In this document: one piece after another, positions 42,387 to 50,790 of the stretch
How positions within the stretch are numbered: the stretch's first letter is position 1
Layout of the letters: each line of letters starts with the position of its first letter
Source: Betaproteobacteria bacterium
GTDB lineage: Bacteria; Pseudomonadota; Gammaproteobacteria; Burkholderiales; Casimicrobiaceae
NCBI GenBank assembly: GCA_016716425.1
Contig: JADJWJ010000007.1
Coordinates: 1 to 64,000 of the forward strand
DNA length: 64,000 nt
Direction of reading: 5' to 3'
The notes under the pieces: model-generated
Seen by the model: the letters and a program-made list of their open reading frames with translations, nothing else
The model's database searches: none
What the model was told of the DNA's origin: nothing
Program-made: the position numbers and the translations under genes

Positions 42387-42848
42387 ATGAACCAGATCGC
42401 CGACCTGCTCTCCGCCTCCAACATCGCGCTCGACGTCGAGGCCCCGACCAAGGCTCGCCTGTTCGAGGTGGCCGGGTCACTGTTCGCGTCCGGTGCCGCC
42501 CTGGACGGCGCCGCGGTGGCCGGCAGCCTGGCCGCACGCGAGAAGCTGGGCTCGACCGGCCTGGGCCAGGGCGTCGCGATCCCGCACGGCCGGATCAAGG
42601 GCCTGAAGGTCGCACGCGGAGCGTTCCTGCGGCTGAAGCAGCCGGTCCCGTTCGACGCCCCGGACGGCAAGCCGGTCTCGCAGGTGTTCGTGCTGCTGGT
42701 GCCCGAGCAGGCGACCGACCTGCACCTGCAGCTCCTGTCCGAGCTCGCGCAGATGTTCTCGGAGCGCGAGTTCCGCGAAAAGTTGGGCGGCGCCCGGGAT
42801 GCCGACGGCCTCATTGCGCTCTTTCGCGCCTGGCAGCCTGCCCGCTAG
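42387..42848 (+). CDS. ptsN: PTS-Ntr EIIA component
   Basis: 153 aa, EIIA-fructose/Ntr fold. Phosphorylation site His in GVAIPHGRIKGL; LAAREKLGSTGLGQG, VFVLLVPEQATDLHLQLLSE and EFREKLGGARDADGLIALF fit. It receives phosphate from EI-Ntr and NPr and regulates K+ uptake and other targets; it has no sugar-transport role. It stands between hpf and hprK. Confidence 0.94.
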   Translation: MNQIADLLSASNIALDVEAPTKARLFEVAGSLFASGAALDGAAVAGSLAAREKLGSTGLGQGVAIPHGRIKGLKVARGAFLRLKQPVPFDAPDGKPVSQVFVLLVPEQATDLHLQLLSELAQMFSEREFREKLGGARDADGLIALFRAWQPAR

Positions 42849-42902
42849 GCGCCGGGCGGACGCGATGACGCCGCGCACGCCGCGACCGCGGGAGACCGCC
42901 AG

Positions 42903-43862
42903 GTGAACTCCGACGCCGCGCTGCGCCAGGTCAGCGTCCAGCGGCTGTTCGACGACAACTACGAACGGCTGGGGCTGCACTGGAAGGGGGGCCGCCAGGG
43001 CGGCAACCGCGTGCTGACGTCCGACGCGGAGCTGAAGCCGACCGTGGGCCAGGTCGGCCACATGAATCTGATCCACCCGTTCCGGCTGCAGATCCTGGGC
43101 GCCGCCGAGTGCACGTACCTGCGCGGGCTGCCGCGCGAGAACGCGGAGCGCCTGGTCGCCCGGCTGTTCACGCCCGAACTCATTGCCGTCGTCGTCGCCA
43201 ACGGCGAGGAAGTGCCCGAGTACGTTCTGGACCAGTGCAACGGCCACCACGTCGCGCTGTTCACGTCGCCGCAGCCTTCGCCGCACCTGGTCGACGTCAT
43301 CCGGCTCTACTTGGCGCGCGTGCTCGCCGAGTCGACGACGCTGCACGGCGTCTTCCTCGACGTGCTGGAGATGGGTGTGCTCATCACCGGCGCGTCGGCG
43401 ATCGGCAAGAGCGAGCTCGCGCTGGAGCTGATCTCGCGCGGCAACGGCCTGGTCGCCGACGACATCGTCGAGCTCTACCGGATCTCGCCCGACACGATCG
43501 AGGGCCGCTGCCCCGCGGTGCTGCGCGACTTCCTCGAGGTCCGCGGCATCGGCGTCCTCAACATCCGGACGATCTTCGGCGAGACGGCCGTGCGGCCGCG
43601 CAAGCTGCTCAAGCTCATCGTGCACCTCGAAGACCACGGCCACGAGGCTTTCACCGACCTCGACCGCCTGCAGGTCAACGCTACGTACCAGGACGTGCTG
43701 TCGGTGCCGATCCGCAAGGTGACCATCCCCGTGGCCGCCGGCCGCAACCTCGCCGTGCTGGTCGAGGCTGCCGTGCGCAACTTCGTGCTCAACCAGCGCG
43801 GGATCGACAGCACGAAGGAATTCATCGAACGGCAGCAGAAGCTCATGGAGGATGGCGGCTGA
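42903..43862 (+). CDS. hprK: HPr kinase/phosphorylase
   Basis: 319 aa from the GTG at 42903 (CCAGGTGAACTCC). N-terminal MurF-like domain, then the kinase domain with P-loop GASAIGKS at 163-170, SELALELISRGNGLVADDIV with the catalytic Asp, and the HprK signature LEVRGIGVLNIRTIFGETAV. Phosphorylates a Ser of HPr or NPr and reverses it. In betaproteobacteria it is linked to ptsN and rapZ, as here. Confidence 0.96.
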   Translation: MNSDAALRQVSVQRLFDDNYERLGLHWKGGRQGGNRVLTSDAELKPTVGQVGHMNLIHPFRLQILGAAECTYLRGLPRENAERLVARLFTPELIAVVVANGEEVPEYVLDQCNGHHVALFTSPQPSPHLVDVIRLYLARVLAESTTLHGVFLDVLEMGVLITGASAIGKSELALELISRGNGLVADDIVELYRISPDTIEGRCPAVLRDFLEVRGIGVLNIRTIFGETAVRPRKLLKLIVHLEDHGHEAFTDLDRLQVNATYQDVLSVPIRKVTIPVAAGRNLAVLVEAAVRNFVLNQRGIDSTKEFIERQQKLMEDGG

Positions 43863-43870
43863 CGCCGCGG

Positions 43871-44707
43871 ATGGACCTGCTGCTGATCGGCGGGGTGTCG
43901 GGCTCGGGCAAGAGCGTCGCGCTGGCGGCGCTCGAGGACTCGGGCTACCACGCGATCAACAACCTGCCGCCGTCGATGCTCGTGGAGACGGCGGCCAACC
44001 TGGCGCGCAGCGGGCAGGCGCGGGTCGCCGTCGCGCTGGACGTGAAGACCGGGCCCGGATTGCCCGAGCTCGGCGCCGCGATGTCGATGTTGAAGGGCGC
44101 CGGCTGGACCGTCCGCTTCCTCTACCTGGACGCCAAGACCGACACGCTGGTCAAGCGCTTCTCGGAGACCCGCCGGCGCCACCCGTTCTCCAGCGACTCG
44201 CGCACGCTGACGGAGGCGATCGAGCACGAGCGCGTGCTGCTCGCGGAGGCGCGCGAGCTGGGCTTCGCTTTCGACACGAGCGACCTCTCGGCCGCGGCGC
44301 TGCGCCGATGGATCAAGGACTTCATCGCCGTCGACCCGACGCAGCTGACGCTGCTGTTCGAGTCGTTCGGCTTCAAGCACGGCGTGCCGCTCGACGCCGA
44401 CCTCGTCTTCGACGCGCGCTGCCTGCCGAACCCACACTACGAGCGCGAGCTCTCGCCGCTGACCGGGCGCGACGCGCCGGTCGTCGCGTTCCTCGAGGGC
44501 TACCCCGAGGTCGAGCGCATGTACGGCGACATCTACCACTTCGTCGCGAGCTGGCTGCCCGACTACGCGCGGGACAACCGCAACTACCTGACGGTGGCGA
44601 TCGGCTGCACGGGCGGCCGCCACCGCTCCGTCTACCTCGCCGAGCGGCTGGCGGCCGCGTTCCGCGGCCGGTACCAGGTGCTGGTCCGCCACCGCGAGCT
44701 GGGATGA
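43871..44707 (+). CDS. rapZ: RNase adapter protein RapZ
   Basis: 278 aa. P-loop GGVSGSGKS at residues 7-15 in an N-terminal kinase-like domain; the C-terminal part has DLVFDARCLPNPHYERELSP and TVAIGCTGGRHRSVYLAERL, typical of the RNA-binding domain. In E. coli RapZ guides RNase E to the GlmZ sRNA and so tunes glucosamine-6-phosphate synthase; other species also use it as a nucleotide-binding regulator. Starts 8 bp after hprK. Its TGA is also the beginning of a repeat element. Confidence 0.95.
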   Translation: MDLLLIGGVSGSGKSVALAALEDSGYHAINNLPPSMLVETAANLARSGQARVAVALDVKTGPGLPELGAAMSMLKGAGWTVRFLYLDAKTDTLVKRFSETRRRHPFSSDSRTLTEAIEHERVLLAEARELGFAFDTSDLSAAALRRWIKDFIAVDPTQLTLLFESFGFKHGVPLDADLVFDARCLPNPHYERELSPLTGRDAPVVAFLEGYPEVERMYGDIYHFVASWLPDYARDNRNYLTVAIGCTGGRHRSVYLAERLAAAFRGRYQVLVRHRELG

Positions 44708-44779
44708 GCCCGAAGTGCCGCCCCGTGGGCCGAGGTGTCCAATGAGCCGGAGCGCGCAGTGCGAAGGTAGCCCGGCGAG
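44704..44779 (+). repeat. Dispersed repeat with nested ATGA mini-ORFs, rapZ-ubiX copy
   Basis: The element begins ATGAGCCCGAAGTGCCGCCC at the rapZ stop and continues GGGCCGAGGTG, CCAATGAGCCGGAGCGCGCA, GCGAAGGTAGCCC. The first ATG (44704, overlapping the rapZ TGA) opens 13 codons (MSPKCRPVGRGVQ) that end in a TGA overlapping a second ATG (44742). Two more copies lie in tandem at 62075-62214. Confidence 0.75.
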
Positions 44780-44810
44780 CGCGCCCGCTCGCGTTACCAT
44801 CGGCCGATGA
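44742..44810 (+). CDS. Mini-ORF bridging the repeat to ubiX
   Basis: 22 codons, MSRSAQCEGSPASAPARVTI then GR. The ATG overlaps the stop of the 13-codon frame before it (ATGA 44742-44745), and the TGA overlaps the ubiX ATG (ATGA 44807-44810). Translation is inferred only from these overlaps; too short for any functional call. Confidence 0.3.
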   Translation: MSRSAQCEGSPASAPARVTIGR

Positions 44811-45448
44811 GCGCGCCCCGCTCCGTCACGCTCGCCTTCACCGGCGCCTCCGGCATGCCGTACGGCCTGCGCCTGCTCGAGTGCGTGGTCGCCGCCGGCT
44901 GCCGTGTCGCGCTGCTGTACTCGCCGGCCGCGCAGGTCGTCGCGAAGCAGGAGTGCGGACTGACGCTGTCGGCGCAGCCGCGCGAGGCCGCGCGCATGTT
45001 CGCCGAGCGCTACGGCGCCGCCGCCGGCCAGATCACCGTGCACGCGCGCGAGGACTGGCTCGCACCGATCGCGTCCGGCTCCAATCCCGCCGACGCGATG
45101 GCGGTGTGCCCGTGCAGCATGGGCACGCTGGGCGCGATCGCCAACGGCCTCGCCGACAACCTGATCGAGCGTGCGGCCGACGTGATGCTGAAGGAGCGCC
45201 GGCCGTTGGTGCTGGTGCCGCGGGAGACCCCGCTGTCGGCGATCCACTTGGGCAACATGCTCACGCTCGCCCGCGCCGGCGCCGTGATCCTGCCGCCCTC
45301 GCCCGGCTTCTACACGCACCCGACGACGGTCGCCGACGTCGTCGACTTCGTCGTCGCGCGCGTGCTCGACCAGCTGCGCGTCCCGCACGACCTCGTGCCG
45401 CGCTGGGGCGAGGCCGCCCCGCCCCACGGCGGCGCGGACACCGCCTGA
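44807..45448 (+). CDS. ubiX: Flavin prenyltransferase UbiX
   Basis: 213 aa. Makes prenylated FMN, the cofactor of UbiD decarboxylases (ubiquinone synthesis). Starts MSAPRSVTLAFTGASGMPYG with the FMN-binding TGASG; DAMAVCPCSMGTLGAIANGL and ADNLIERAADVMLKERRPLV, then RETPLSAIHLGNMLTLARAG are family signatures. Its TGA overlaps the ATG of the next gene. Confidence 0.95.
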   Translation: MSAPRSVTLAFTGASGMPYGLRLLECVVAAGCRVALLYSPAAQVVAKQECGLTLSAQPREAARMFAERYGAAAGQITVHAREDWLAPIASGSNPADAMAVCPCSMGTLGAIANGLADNLIERAADVMLKERRPLVLVPRETPLSAIHLGNMLTLARAGAVILPPSPGFYTHPTTVADVVDFVVARVLDQLRVPHDLVPRWGEAAPPHGGADTA

Positions 45449-46077
45449 TGTGGCCGTTCGGCACGCGCGCCGCGCGCCGCGGATCGCATCCGCTCGCGCT
45501 GTTCCCGCTGAAGACCGTGCTGTTCCCCGGCGGCCTGCTGCCGATCAAGGTGTTCGAGCAGCGCTACATCGACCTCGCCAAGGCCTGCCTGAAGGAGGGC
45601 CGCCCGTTCGGCGTGTGCCTGATCACCCAGGGCGAGGAAGTGGCCGCCGCCGGCGACGCGGCGCCCGAGATCGCAAACGTGGGCACGCTCGCGCGCATCG
45701 TCGACTGGGACGTGCCGCAGCTCGGGATCCTGCACCTGGCAACGCGCGGCGAGTCACGCTTCCAGGTGCGCAGCCAGTCGCTGGCGCCGGCGGGTCTCGT
45801 CACCGCCGAGGTGTCTCCGCTCGCCAACGAGCCTGCGGTGAAGCTGGCCGAGACCTACCAGCCGCTCGCGAGCCTGCTCGAGCTGATCGCCGCGCGCGTC
45901 GGGCCGCAGAATTTCCCCGCCGAGCGCGACTACGCGGACGCGTCGTGGGTCGGCTACCGGCTGGCCGAGCTGCTGCCGCTGCCGCTGTCGATCAAGCAGA
46001 GCATGCTGGAGATCAACGACGCCGAGGTCCGGCTGCAGGTGCTGCAGAAGTTCCTTTCGCAGCAGGGGCTGATTTGA
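45448..46077 (+). CDS. Lon N-terminal (substrate-binding) domain protein
   Basis: 209 aa. Only the LON substrate-binding domain: HPLALFPLKTVLFPGGLLPI, KVFEQRYIDLAKACLKEGRP, FGVCLITQGEEV, then the helical part ending RLQVLQKFLSQQGLI. No ATPase or protease domain. Such stand-alone LonN proteins have unknown function. ATG at 45448 overlaps the ubiX stop by one base. The stop TGA begins a repeat (TGACGTCTGC). Confidence 0.9.
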   Translation: MWPFGTRAARRGSHPLALFPLKTVLFPGGLLPIKVFEQRYIDLAKACLKEGRPFGVCLITQGEEVAAAGDAAPEIANVGTLARIVDWDVPQLGILHLATRGESRFQVRSQSLAPAGLVTAEVSPLANEPAVKLAETYQPLASLLELIAARVGPQNFPAERDYADASWVGYRLAELLPLPLSIKQSMLEINDAEVRLQVLQKFLSQQGLI

Positions 46078-46408
46078 CGTCTGCGAGACACGTCAGCGCG
46101 AAAACCTTCGGGCGGCCGGGCGGTTTCCGCGCGGCAAAGGCAACGAAGCGCGCCGTTGCCTCCTTGGACGGACTGGGGTTGCGAATCCGCGGCGCGTCGG
46201 CATCCCGCCACTTCGCGCGGACGCGCCGTTCGCAGCCTGGCTGCGCCCCGTGAAGGGGGTCCCGGGGGGGGCTTCGCTCCCGGTTCGGAGCGCGCGCATA
46301 CGCGCCGACTGCCTGGCTGAACGTCGGCGCATGCGAGGCCGGCTCCTGTCCCTCGCGGCGGTATAATTTTGCGTTTGCTGAAGAGCGAAAGAGCGGGACA
46401 CAAACGCC
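46075..46408. repeat. Intergenic region with TGACGTC-type repeat, upstream of yebC
   Basis: The first about 55 bp (TGACGTCTGCGAGACACGTC, AGCGCGAAAACCTTCGGGCG) match, on the opposite strand sense, a segment at 53310-53385: both contain a (A/G)C(G/A)TCAGC(G/A)CG(G/A)AA core and CTTCGGGCG. The middle is G+C-rich with a run of G (CCCGGGGGGGGCTTCG) and no supported frame. A TATAAT box stands near the end. Confidence 0.5.
46362..46367 (+). promoter_or_regulatory. Candidate -10 box for yebC-ruv genes
   Basis: A consensus TATAAT, 41 bp upstream of the yebC ATG, in GGCGGTATAATTTTGCG. The region 17 bp upstream has no good -35. It is the only near-perfect -10 in this spacer and would serve yebC-ruvC-HAD-ruvA-ruvB. 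Confidence 0.5.
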
Positions 46409-47137
46409 ATGGCCGGGCACAGCAAGTGGGCGAACATCAAGCACAAGAAGGCGGCGACCGACGCGAAGCGCGGCAAGATCTTCACGCGCCTCATCAAGGA
46501 GATCACCGTCGCCGCGCGGCTGGGCGGCGCGGACGCGTCGATGAATCCGCGGCTGCGGCTCGCCGTCGACAAGGCGACGGGCCAGAACATGCCGAAGGAC
46601 ACGATCGAGCGTGCCACCAAGCGCGGGGCGGGTGACCTCGAAGGCGTCAGCTACGAGGAGATCCGCTACGAGGGCTACGGCATCAACGGCGCCGCGGTCA
46701 TCGTCGACTGCATGACCGACAACCGCACGCGCACGGTGGCCGACGTGCGCCACGCGTTCTCCAAGCACGGCGGCAACCTCGGCACCGACGGCTCCGTCGC
46801 GTTCCTGTTCAAGCACTGCGGGCAGCTCGTGTTCGCGCCCGGGACGGACGAGAACAAGCTGATGGAGGCCGCGCTCGACGCCGGCGCCGACGACGTCGTC
46901 GCCAACGACGACGGCAGCCTCGAGGTGATCACCGGCCCCTACGACTTCGTGTCGGTGAAGGACGCGCTGGCGAAGGCGGGGTTCGTGCCGGAGCTCGCCG
47001 AGGTCACGATGAAGCCGTCCACCGAGGTCGAGATGACCGGCGAGGACGCCGTGCGGATGCAGAAGCTCATCGACGCGCTCGAGTCGCTCGACGACGTGCA
47101 GGACGTCTACACGTCGGCGGTGTTCGCCGACGCTTGA
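46409..47137 (+). CDS. yebC: YebC/PmpR-family regulatory protein
   Basis: 242 aa. Starts MAGHSKWANIKHKKAATDAK, an almost invariant opening. RLRLAVDKATGQNMPKDTIE, YEGYGINGAAVIVDCMTDN and HGGNLGTDGSVAFLFKHCGQ follow. Members act as DNA-binding regulators, and some relatives relieve ribosome stalling at polyproline. It regularly precedes ruvC. Confidence 0.96.
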   Translation: MAGHSKWANIKHKKAATDAKRGKIFTRLIKEITVAARLGGADASMNPRLRLAVDKATGQNMPKDTIERATKRGAGDLEGVSYEEIRYEGYGINGAAVIVDCMTDNRTRTVADVRHAFSKHGGNLGTDGSVAFLFKHCGQLVFAPGTDENKLMEAALDAGADDVVANDDGSLEVITGPYDFVSVKDALAKAGFVPELAEVTMKPSTEVEMTGEDAVRMQKLIDALESLDDVQDVYTSAVFADA

Positions 47138-47149
47138 GCGGCGCCGTCC

Positions 47150-47692
47150 TTGCCCGCCGCCGCGCCCGAGCGCCGCATCCTGGGCATCGACCCGGGGCTC
47201 CGGGTGACGGGATTCGGGCTGCTGGTGCAGCAGGGCAACAAGCTGACCTACGTGACGAGCGGCTGCATCCGCGCGAGCGGCGACAGCCTTCCGGTGCGTC
47301 TCGGCGTGATCGCCCGCGACCTGGCGCACGTGATCGCCGAGGAGCGGCCGACCGAGGTGGCGGTCGAGCGCGTGTTCGTCAACGTGAACCCGAACTCCAC
47401 GCTGCTGCTGGGACAGGCGCGCGGTGCGGCGATCGCGGCCGCCGTGCTGGCCGGACTGCCGGTGCACGAGTACACGGCCGGGCAGGTGAAGCAAGCGGTC
47501 GTGGGCAAGGGGCGCGCGCTGAAGCCCCAGGTCCAGGAAATGGTGCGCCGGCTGCTGCAGCTGCCCGGTGCGCCGTCGCCGGACGCGGCCGACGCGCTCG
47601 CCTGCGCGATCTGCCACGCGCACGGCAGCACGGGCGTGGGCGAGTTGCGCGCGGCCGGCTACCGGCGTCGCGCCGGCCGCTACGTGCGATGA
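47150..47692 (+). CDS. ruvC: Holliday junction resolvase RuvC
   Basis: 180 aa from the TTG at 47150; there is no ATG in frame before the active-site region, so a rare start is needed. Catalytic acids: Asp in RILGIDPGLRVTGFG, Glu in TEVAVERVFVNVNPNSTLLL, and the terminal pair in APSPDAADALACAICHAHG. Cuts Holliday junctions with RuvAB. ATGA overlap with the HAD gene. Confidence 0.95.
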   Translation: MPAAAPERRILGIDPGLRVTGFGLLVQQGNKLTYVTSGCIRASGDSLPVRLGVIARDLAHVIAEERPTEVAVERVFVNVNPNSTLLLGQARGAAIAAAVLAGLPVHEYTAGQVKQAVVGKGRALKPQVQEMVRRLLQLPGAPSPDAADALACAICHAHGSTGVGELRAAGYRRRAGRYVR

Positions 47693-48378
47693 CGCGCGCC
47701 CCGCGACCGGCGCACCGCCCCGCCGCCGTCATCTTCGACATGGACGGCCTGATGCTCGACACCGAGCGGCTGGCGCCGCGGGCGTGGGTGGACGCGGCCG
47801 CAGCACTCGGCGTCGAGTTCGACCTGGCGCTCACACAGCCGATGGTCGGCCGCAACTTCCGCGACTGCCAGGCGATCATTGCCACGCACTACGGCGACGA
47901 CTTCCCGACCGTCGAGCTGATGCGCGCGTGGCACGTCGCGTACGACGCGATCGTCGCGCGCGAGGGCATCGCGTTGAAGCCCGGCCTCCTTGACCTGCTC
48001 GAATGGCTGGAGGCGGAAGGCATTCCCAAGGCCGTCGCGACGTCCACGCGCCGCGACCGCGCGCTGGCCAAGCTGGAGCTCACGTCGCTGGCGCCGCGCT
48101 TCGTCGCGCTGGTCGGTGGCGACGAAGTGGCGCGCGGCAAGCCCGCCCCCGACATCTTCCTCGCCGCCGCGCAGCGGCTGGGCGAGCCGGCGCCGCGCTG
48201 CCTCGTGCTCGAGGACTCCGAGCCCGGGGTCCGCGCGGCACTCGCGGCGGGCATGACGCCGATCATGGTGCCCGACCTGCACGCGCCGTCCGCCGACCTG
48301 GCCGCGCTCACGCCGCTCGTGCTCGCCTCGCTGGCGGAGGTCGCGGCGCACCTGGCGCCGCTGCCGCGCGTGCCATAA
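47689..48378 (+). CDS. HAD-family phosphatase between ruvC and ruvA
   Basis: 229 aa HAD subfamily IA with a helical cap. Asp17 and Asp19 in VIFDMDGLMLDTERLA; the Thr/Ser motif in AVATSTRRDRA; Lys in ARGKPAPDIFLAAA; acidic motif LVLEDSEPGVRAAL. Beta-phosphoglucomutase-like phosphatases have this outline; the substrate cannot be told. It overlaps ruvC by 4 bp and lies 9 bp before ruvA. Confidence 0.88.
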   Translation: MTRAPRPAHRPAAVIFDMDGLMLDTERLAPRAWVDAAAALGVEFDLALTQPMVGRNFRDCQAIIATHYGDDFPTVELMRAWHVAYDAIVAREGIALKPGLLDLLEWLEAEGIPKAVATSTRRDRALAKLELTSLAPRFVALVGGDEVARGKPAPDIFLAAAQRLGEPAPRCLVLEDSEPGVRAALAAGMTPIMVPDLHAPSADLAALTPLVLASLAEVAAHLAPLPRVP

Positions 48379-48387
48379 TCCGCAGCC

Positions 48388-48969
48388 ATGATCGGTCGCC
48401 TCACCGGGGTCCTCGTCGAGAAGAATCCTCCGCAGCTGCTGCTCGACGTCAACGGCGTCGCGTACGAGGTCGACGTGCCGATGAGCACGTTCTACAACCT
48501 GCCTGCCACCGGCGAGCGCGCGACGCTGTTCACGCACCTCGTGGTGCGCGAGGATGCGCACCTGCTGTACGGGTTCGGCAGCGAGAACGAGCGGCGTGCG
48601 TTCCGGCAGCTGCTGAAGATCAGCGGCATCGGCGCGCGCATCGCGCTGTCGGTGCTCTCGGGTCTGTCGGTCGCCGAGCTTGCGCAGGCCGTCACGCTGC
48701 AGGAGACGGGGCGACTGACGAAGATCCCCGGCATCGGCAAGAAGACCGCCGAGCGCCTGCTGCTCGAACTCAAGGACAAGCTGGGCGCGGACCTCACGAC
48801 CGCCGCCGGCGTCCATCGCGCGCCGCCCGCGTCCAGCGACGTGCTGCACGCGCTGCTCGCGCTGGGCTACAGCGACAAGGAGGCCGTGGCGGCCGTCAAG
48901 CAGGTGCCCGAAGGACTGGCCGTCGGTGACGGCATCCGCCATGCGCTGAAGCTCCTCGCGAAGGGGTAG
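48388..48969 (+). CDS. ruvA: Holliday junction branch-migration protein RuvA
   Basis: 193 aa. OB-fold N-terminus (MIGRLTGVLVEKNPPQLLLD), two helix-hairpin-helix motifs (LLKISGIGARIALSVLSG; KIPGIGKKTAERLLLELKDK) and a C-terminal RuvB-binding domain (LLALGYSDKEAVAAVKQVPE). Tetramers hold the junction while RuvB drives migration. Confidence 0.96.
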   Translation: MIGRLTGVLVEKNPPQLLLDVNGVAYEVDVPMSTFYNLPATGERATLFTHLVVREDAHLLYGFGSENERRAFRQLLKISGIGARIALSVLSGLSVAELAQAVTLQETGRLTKIPGIGKKTAERLLLELKDKLGADLTTAAGVHRAPPASSDVLHALLALGYSDKEAVAAVKQVPEGLAVGDGIRHALKLLAKG

Positions 48970-48976
48970 CGCCGCC

Positions 48977-49522
48977 ATGTCGTCCGCCCGCCAGGGCCTC
49001 CTGCCCAAGGTCGCGATCCCATCCGGTGTGCTGCGGCGCGCGATGAATCTGTGGCCGCCGTTCGCCGGCGCCGGCATCCGCGTCACCCGCATGTCGGCGG
49101 ACTTCCGCGAGGTCGACGTCACGCTCGCACTCCATGTCTATAACCGCAATTACTTCGGCACGCAGTTCGGCGGCTCGATGTACGCGATGACCGACCCGTT
49201 CTTCGCGCTGATGATGCTGCGCAATCTCGGCCCGGACTACGTCGTCTGGGACAAGGCGGGATCGATCCGGTACGTGCGGCCGGGACGCGGTCCGGTGTTC
49301 GCGCGCTTCCGCCTGTCGGCCGCGGCGATCGCGCGCGCGCGGCGCGCGACGGCAGGCGGCGCGCGGCACGAGCCGACGTTCCGCGTGCTGATCGTCGCTG
49401 CGGACGGCGCGACCGTCGCGGAAGCGAAGAAGACGCTTTACGTCCGGCGGCGGTCCGTCGCGACGAAGGTCGCGCCGACGACCCGCCGGGGCTCGGCCCG
49501 CGCGGCGCGGGCGAGGGACTAG
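48977..49522 (+). CDS. DUF4442 hotdog-fold protein between ruvA and ruvB
   Basis: 181 aa. HVYNRNYFGTQFGGSMYAMT, DPFFALMMLRNLGPDYVVWD, KAGSIRYVRPGRGPVFARFR are the DUF4442 pattern, a thioesterase-like hotdog fold. The enzyme activity is not established. The N-terminal PPFAGAGIRVTRMSADFREV is typical. The C-terminal about 20 residues are Arg/Ala-rich. It has 7- and 9-bp gaps to ruvA and ruvB, so it is cotranscribed, although ruvA and ruvB are normally neighbours. Confidence 0.85.
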   Translation: MSSARQGLLPKVAIPSGVLRRAMNLWPPFAGAGIRVTRMSADFREVDVTLALHVYNRNYFGTQFGGSMYAMTDPFFALMMLRNLGPDYVVWDKAGSIRYVRPGRGPVFARFRLSAAAIARARRATAGGARHEPTFRVLIVAADGATVAEAKKTLYVRRRSVATKVAPTTRRGSARAARARD

Positions 49523-49531
49523 AATTCCGCC

Positions 49532-50581
49532 ATGGCCATCGAGTCCGACGCCCTGAACCGCGTGGTCACCGCGCGCCCGGCGAGCGCACAGGAGGAAGTG
49601 ATCGAGCGCGCGCTGCGGCCGCGCGGCCTCGCCGAGTACGTCGGGCAGGAGAAGATCCGCGAGCAGCTCTCGATCTTCATCGAGGCGGCGCGCAGGCGCG
49701 GCGAGGCGCTCGACCACGTGCTGCTGTTCGGGCCTCCGGGCCTCGGCAAGACGACGCTGTCGCACATCGTCGCGCACGAGTTGGGCGTCAACCTGCGCCA
49801 GACGTCGGGGCCGGTGCTGGAGCGTCCGGGCGACCTCGCGGCGCTGCTCACGAACCTCGAGCCGCGCGACGTGCTGTTCATCGACGAGATCCACCGGCTG
49901 TCGCCGGTCGTCGAGGAAATCCTGTACCCGGCGCTCGAGGACTTCCAGATCGACATCATGATCGGCGAGGGCCCCGCCGCGCGCAGCGTGAAGCTCGACC
50001 TGCCGCCGTTCACGCTGGTCGGCGCGACGACCCGCGCCGGCATGCTGACCAACCCGCTGCGCGACCGCTTCGGCATCGTTGCGCGGCTCGAGTTCTACAA
50101 CGCCGACGAGCTGACCCGCATCGTCGTCCGCTCCGCCGCGCTGCTCGGGATCACGGTTCATCCCGACGGTGCGCGCGAGATCGCGCGCCGCGCGCGCGGC
50201 ACGCCGCGCATTGCCAACCGGCTGCTGCGCCGCGTGCGCGACTTCGCCGAAGTGAAGGGCACCGGCGAGGTCACGCGCGCCGTGGCCGACGCCGCGCTGT
50301 CGATGCTCGACGTCGACGGGCGCGGGCTCGACGTGATGGACCGCAAGCTGCTGCACGCGGTGCTCGCGAAGTTCGCGGGCGGACCGGTCGGCGTCGACAA
50401 CCTTGCAGCGGCGATCGGCGAGGAGCGCGACACGATCGAGGACGTGCTCGAGCCGTTCCTGATCCAGCAGGGCTTCCTGCAGCGGACCTCGCGCGGCCGC
50501 GTGGCGACCGCGCTGTCGTACAAGCACTTCGGGCTCACACCACCCGGTCCGGACGGTGCCGACCTGTTCGGGCAGGAATAG
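49532..50581 (+). CDS. ruvB: Holliday junction branch-migration ATPase RuvB
   Basis: 349 aa AAA+ motor. LRPRGLAEYVGQEKIREQLS, Walker A GPPGLGKTT starting at residue 67, Walker B DVLFIDEIHRLSPVVEE, sensor 1 TLVGATTRAGMLTNPLRDRF, sensor 2 GTPRIANRLLRRVRDFAEV, then a winged-helix end (IEPFLIQ-like LEPFLIQQGFLQRTSRGRVA). Followed by a G-rich repeat and ybgC. Confidence 0.97.
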   Translation: MAIESDALNRVVTARPASAQEEVIERALRPRGLAEYVGQEKIREQLSIFIEAARRRGEALDHVLLFGPPGLGKTTLSHIVAHELGVNLRQTSGPVLERPGDLAALLTNLEPRDVLFIDEIHRLSPVVEEILYPALEDFQIDIMIGEGPAARSVKLDLPPFTLVGATTRAGMLTNPLRDRFGIVARLEFYNADELTRIVVRSAALLGITVHPDGAREIARRARGTPRIANRLLRRVRDFAEVKGTGEVTRAVADAALSMLDVDGRGLDVMDRKLLHAVLAKFAGGPVGVDNLAAAIGEERDTIEDVLEPFLIQQGFLQRTSRGRVATALSYKHFGLTPPGPDGADLFGQE

Positions 50582-50587
50582 GCGCGG

Positions 50588-50790
50588 ATGAGCGCCGCCG
50601 GGCCGCCCCAAGGCGCTCGCCCCCTGGGGGGGAGCGGCGCGCAGCGTCGCTCGGGGGGGACCACACCCGCGCCGCCCAGGCGCGCCCGGGCGCCCAGGCG
50701 CTCGCCCCTGGGGGGGGCGCCGGGGACCACCCGCGCCGCGCCCCAGGGCTCCCTGGGGGGCGGCGCGCAGCGTCGCTCGGGGGGGAACCT
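50588..50790 (+). repeat. G-rich repeat between ruvB and ybgC
   Basis: Two copies of GGCGCGCAGCGTCGCTCGGG plus GGGGA (about 50636-50660 and 50761-50786) with tracts of seven G, and repeated CCCAGGCGC and CCCCTGGGGGG. An ATG at 50588 opens MSAAGPPQGARPLGGSGAQR and stays open, but in a frame different from ybgC. It resembles in composition the MSxA-type repeats at 39201 and 44742. Confidence 0.7.
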
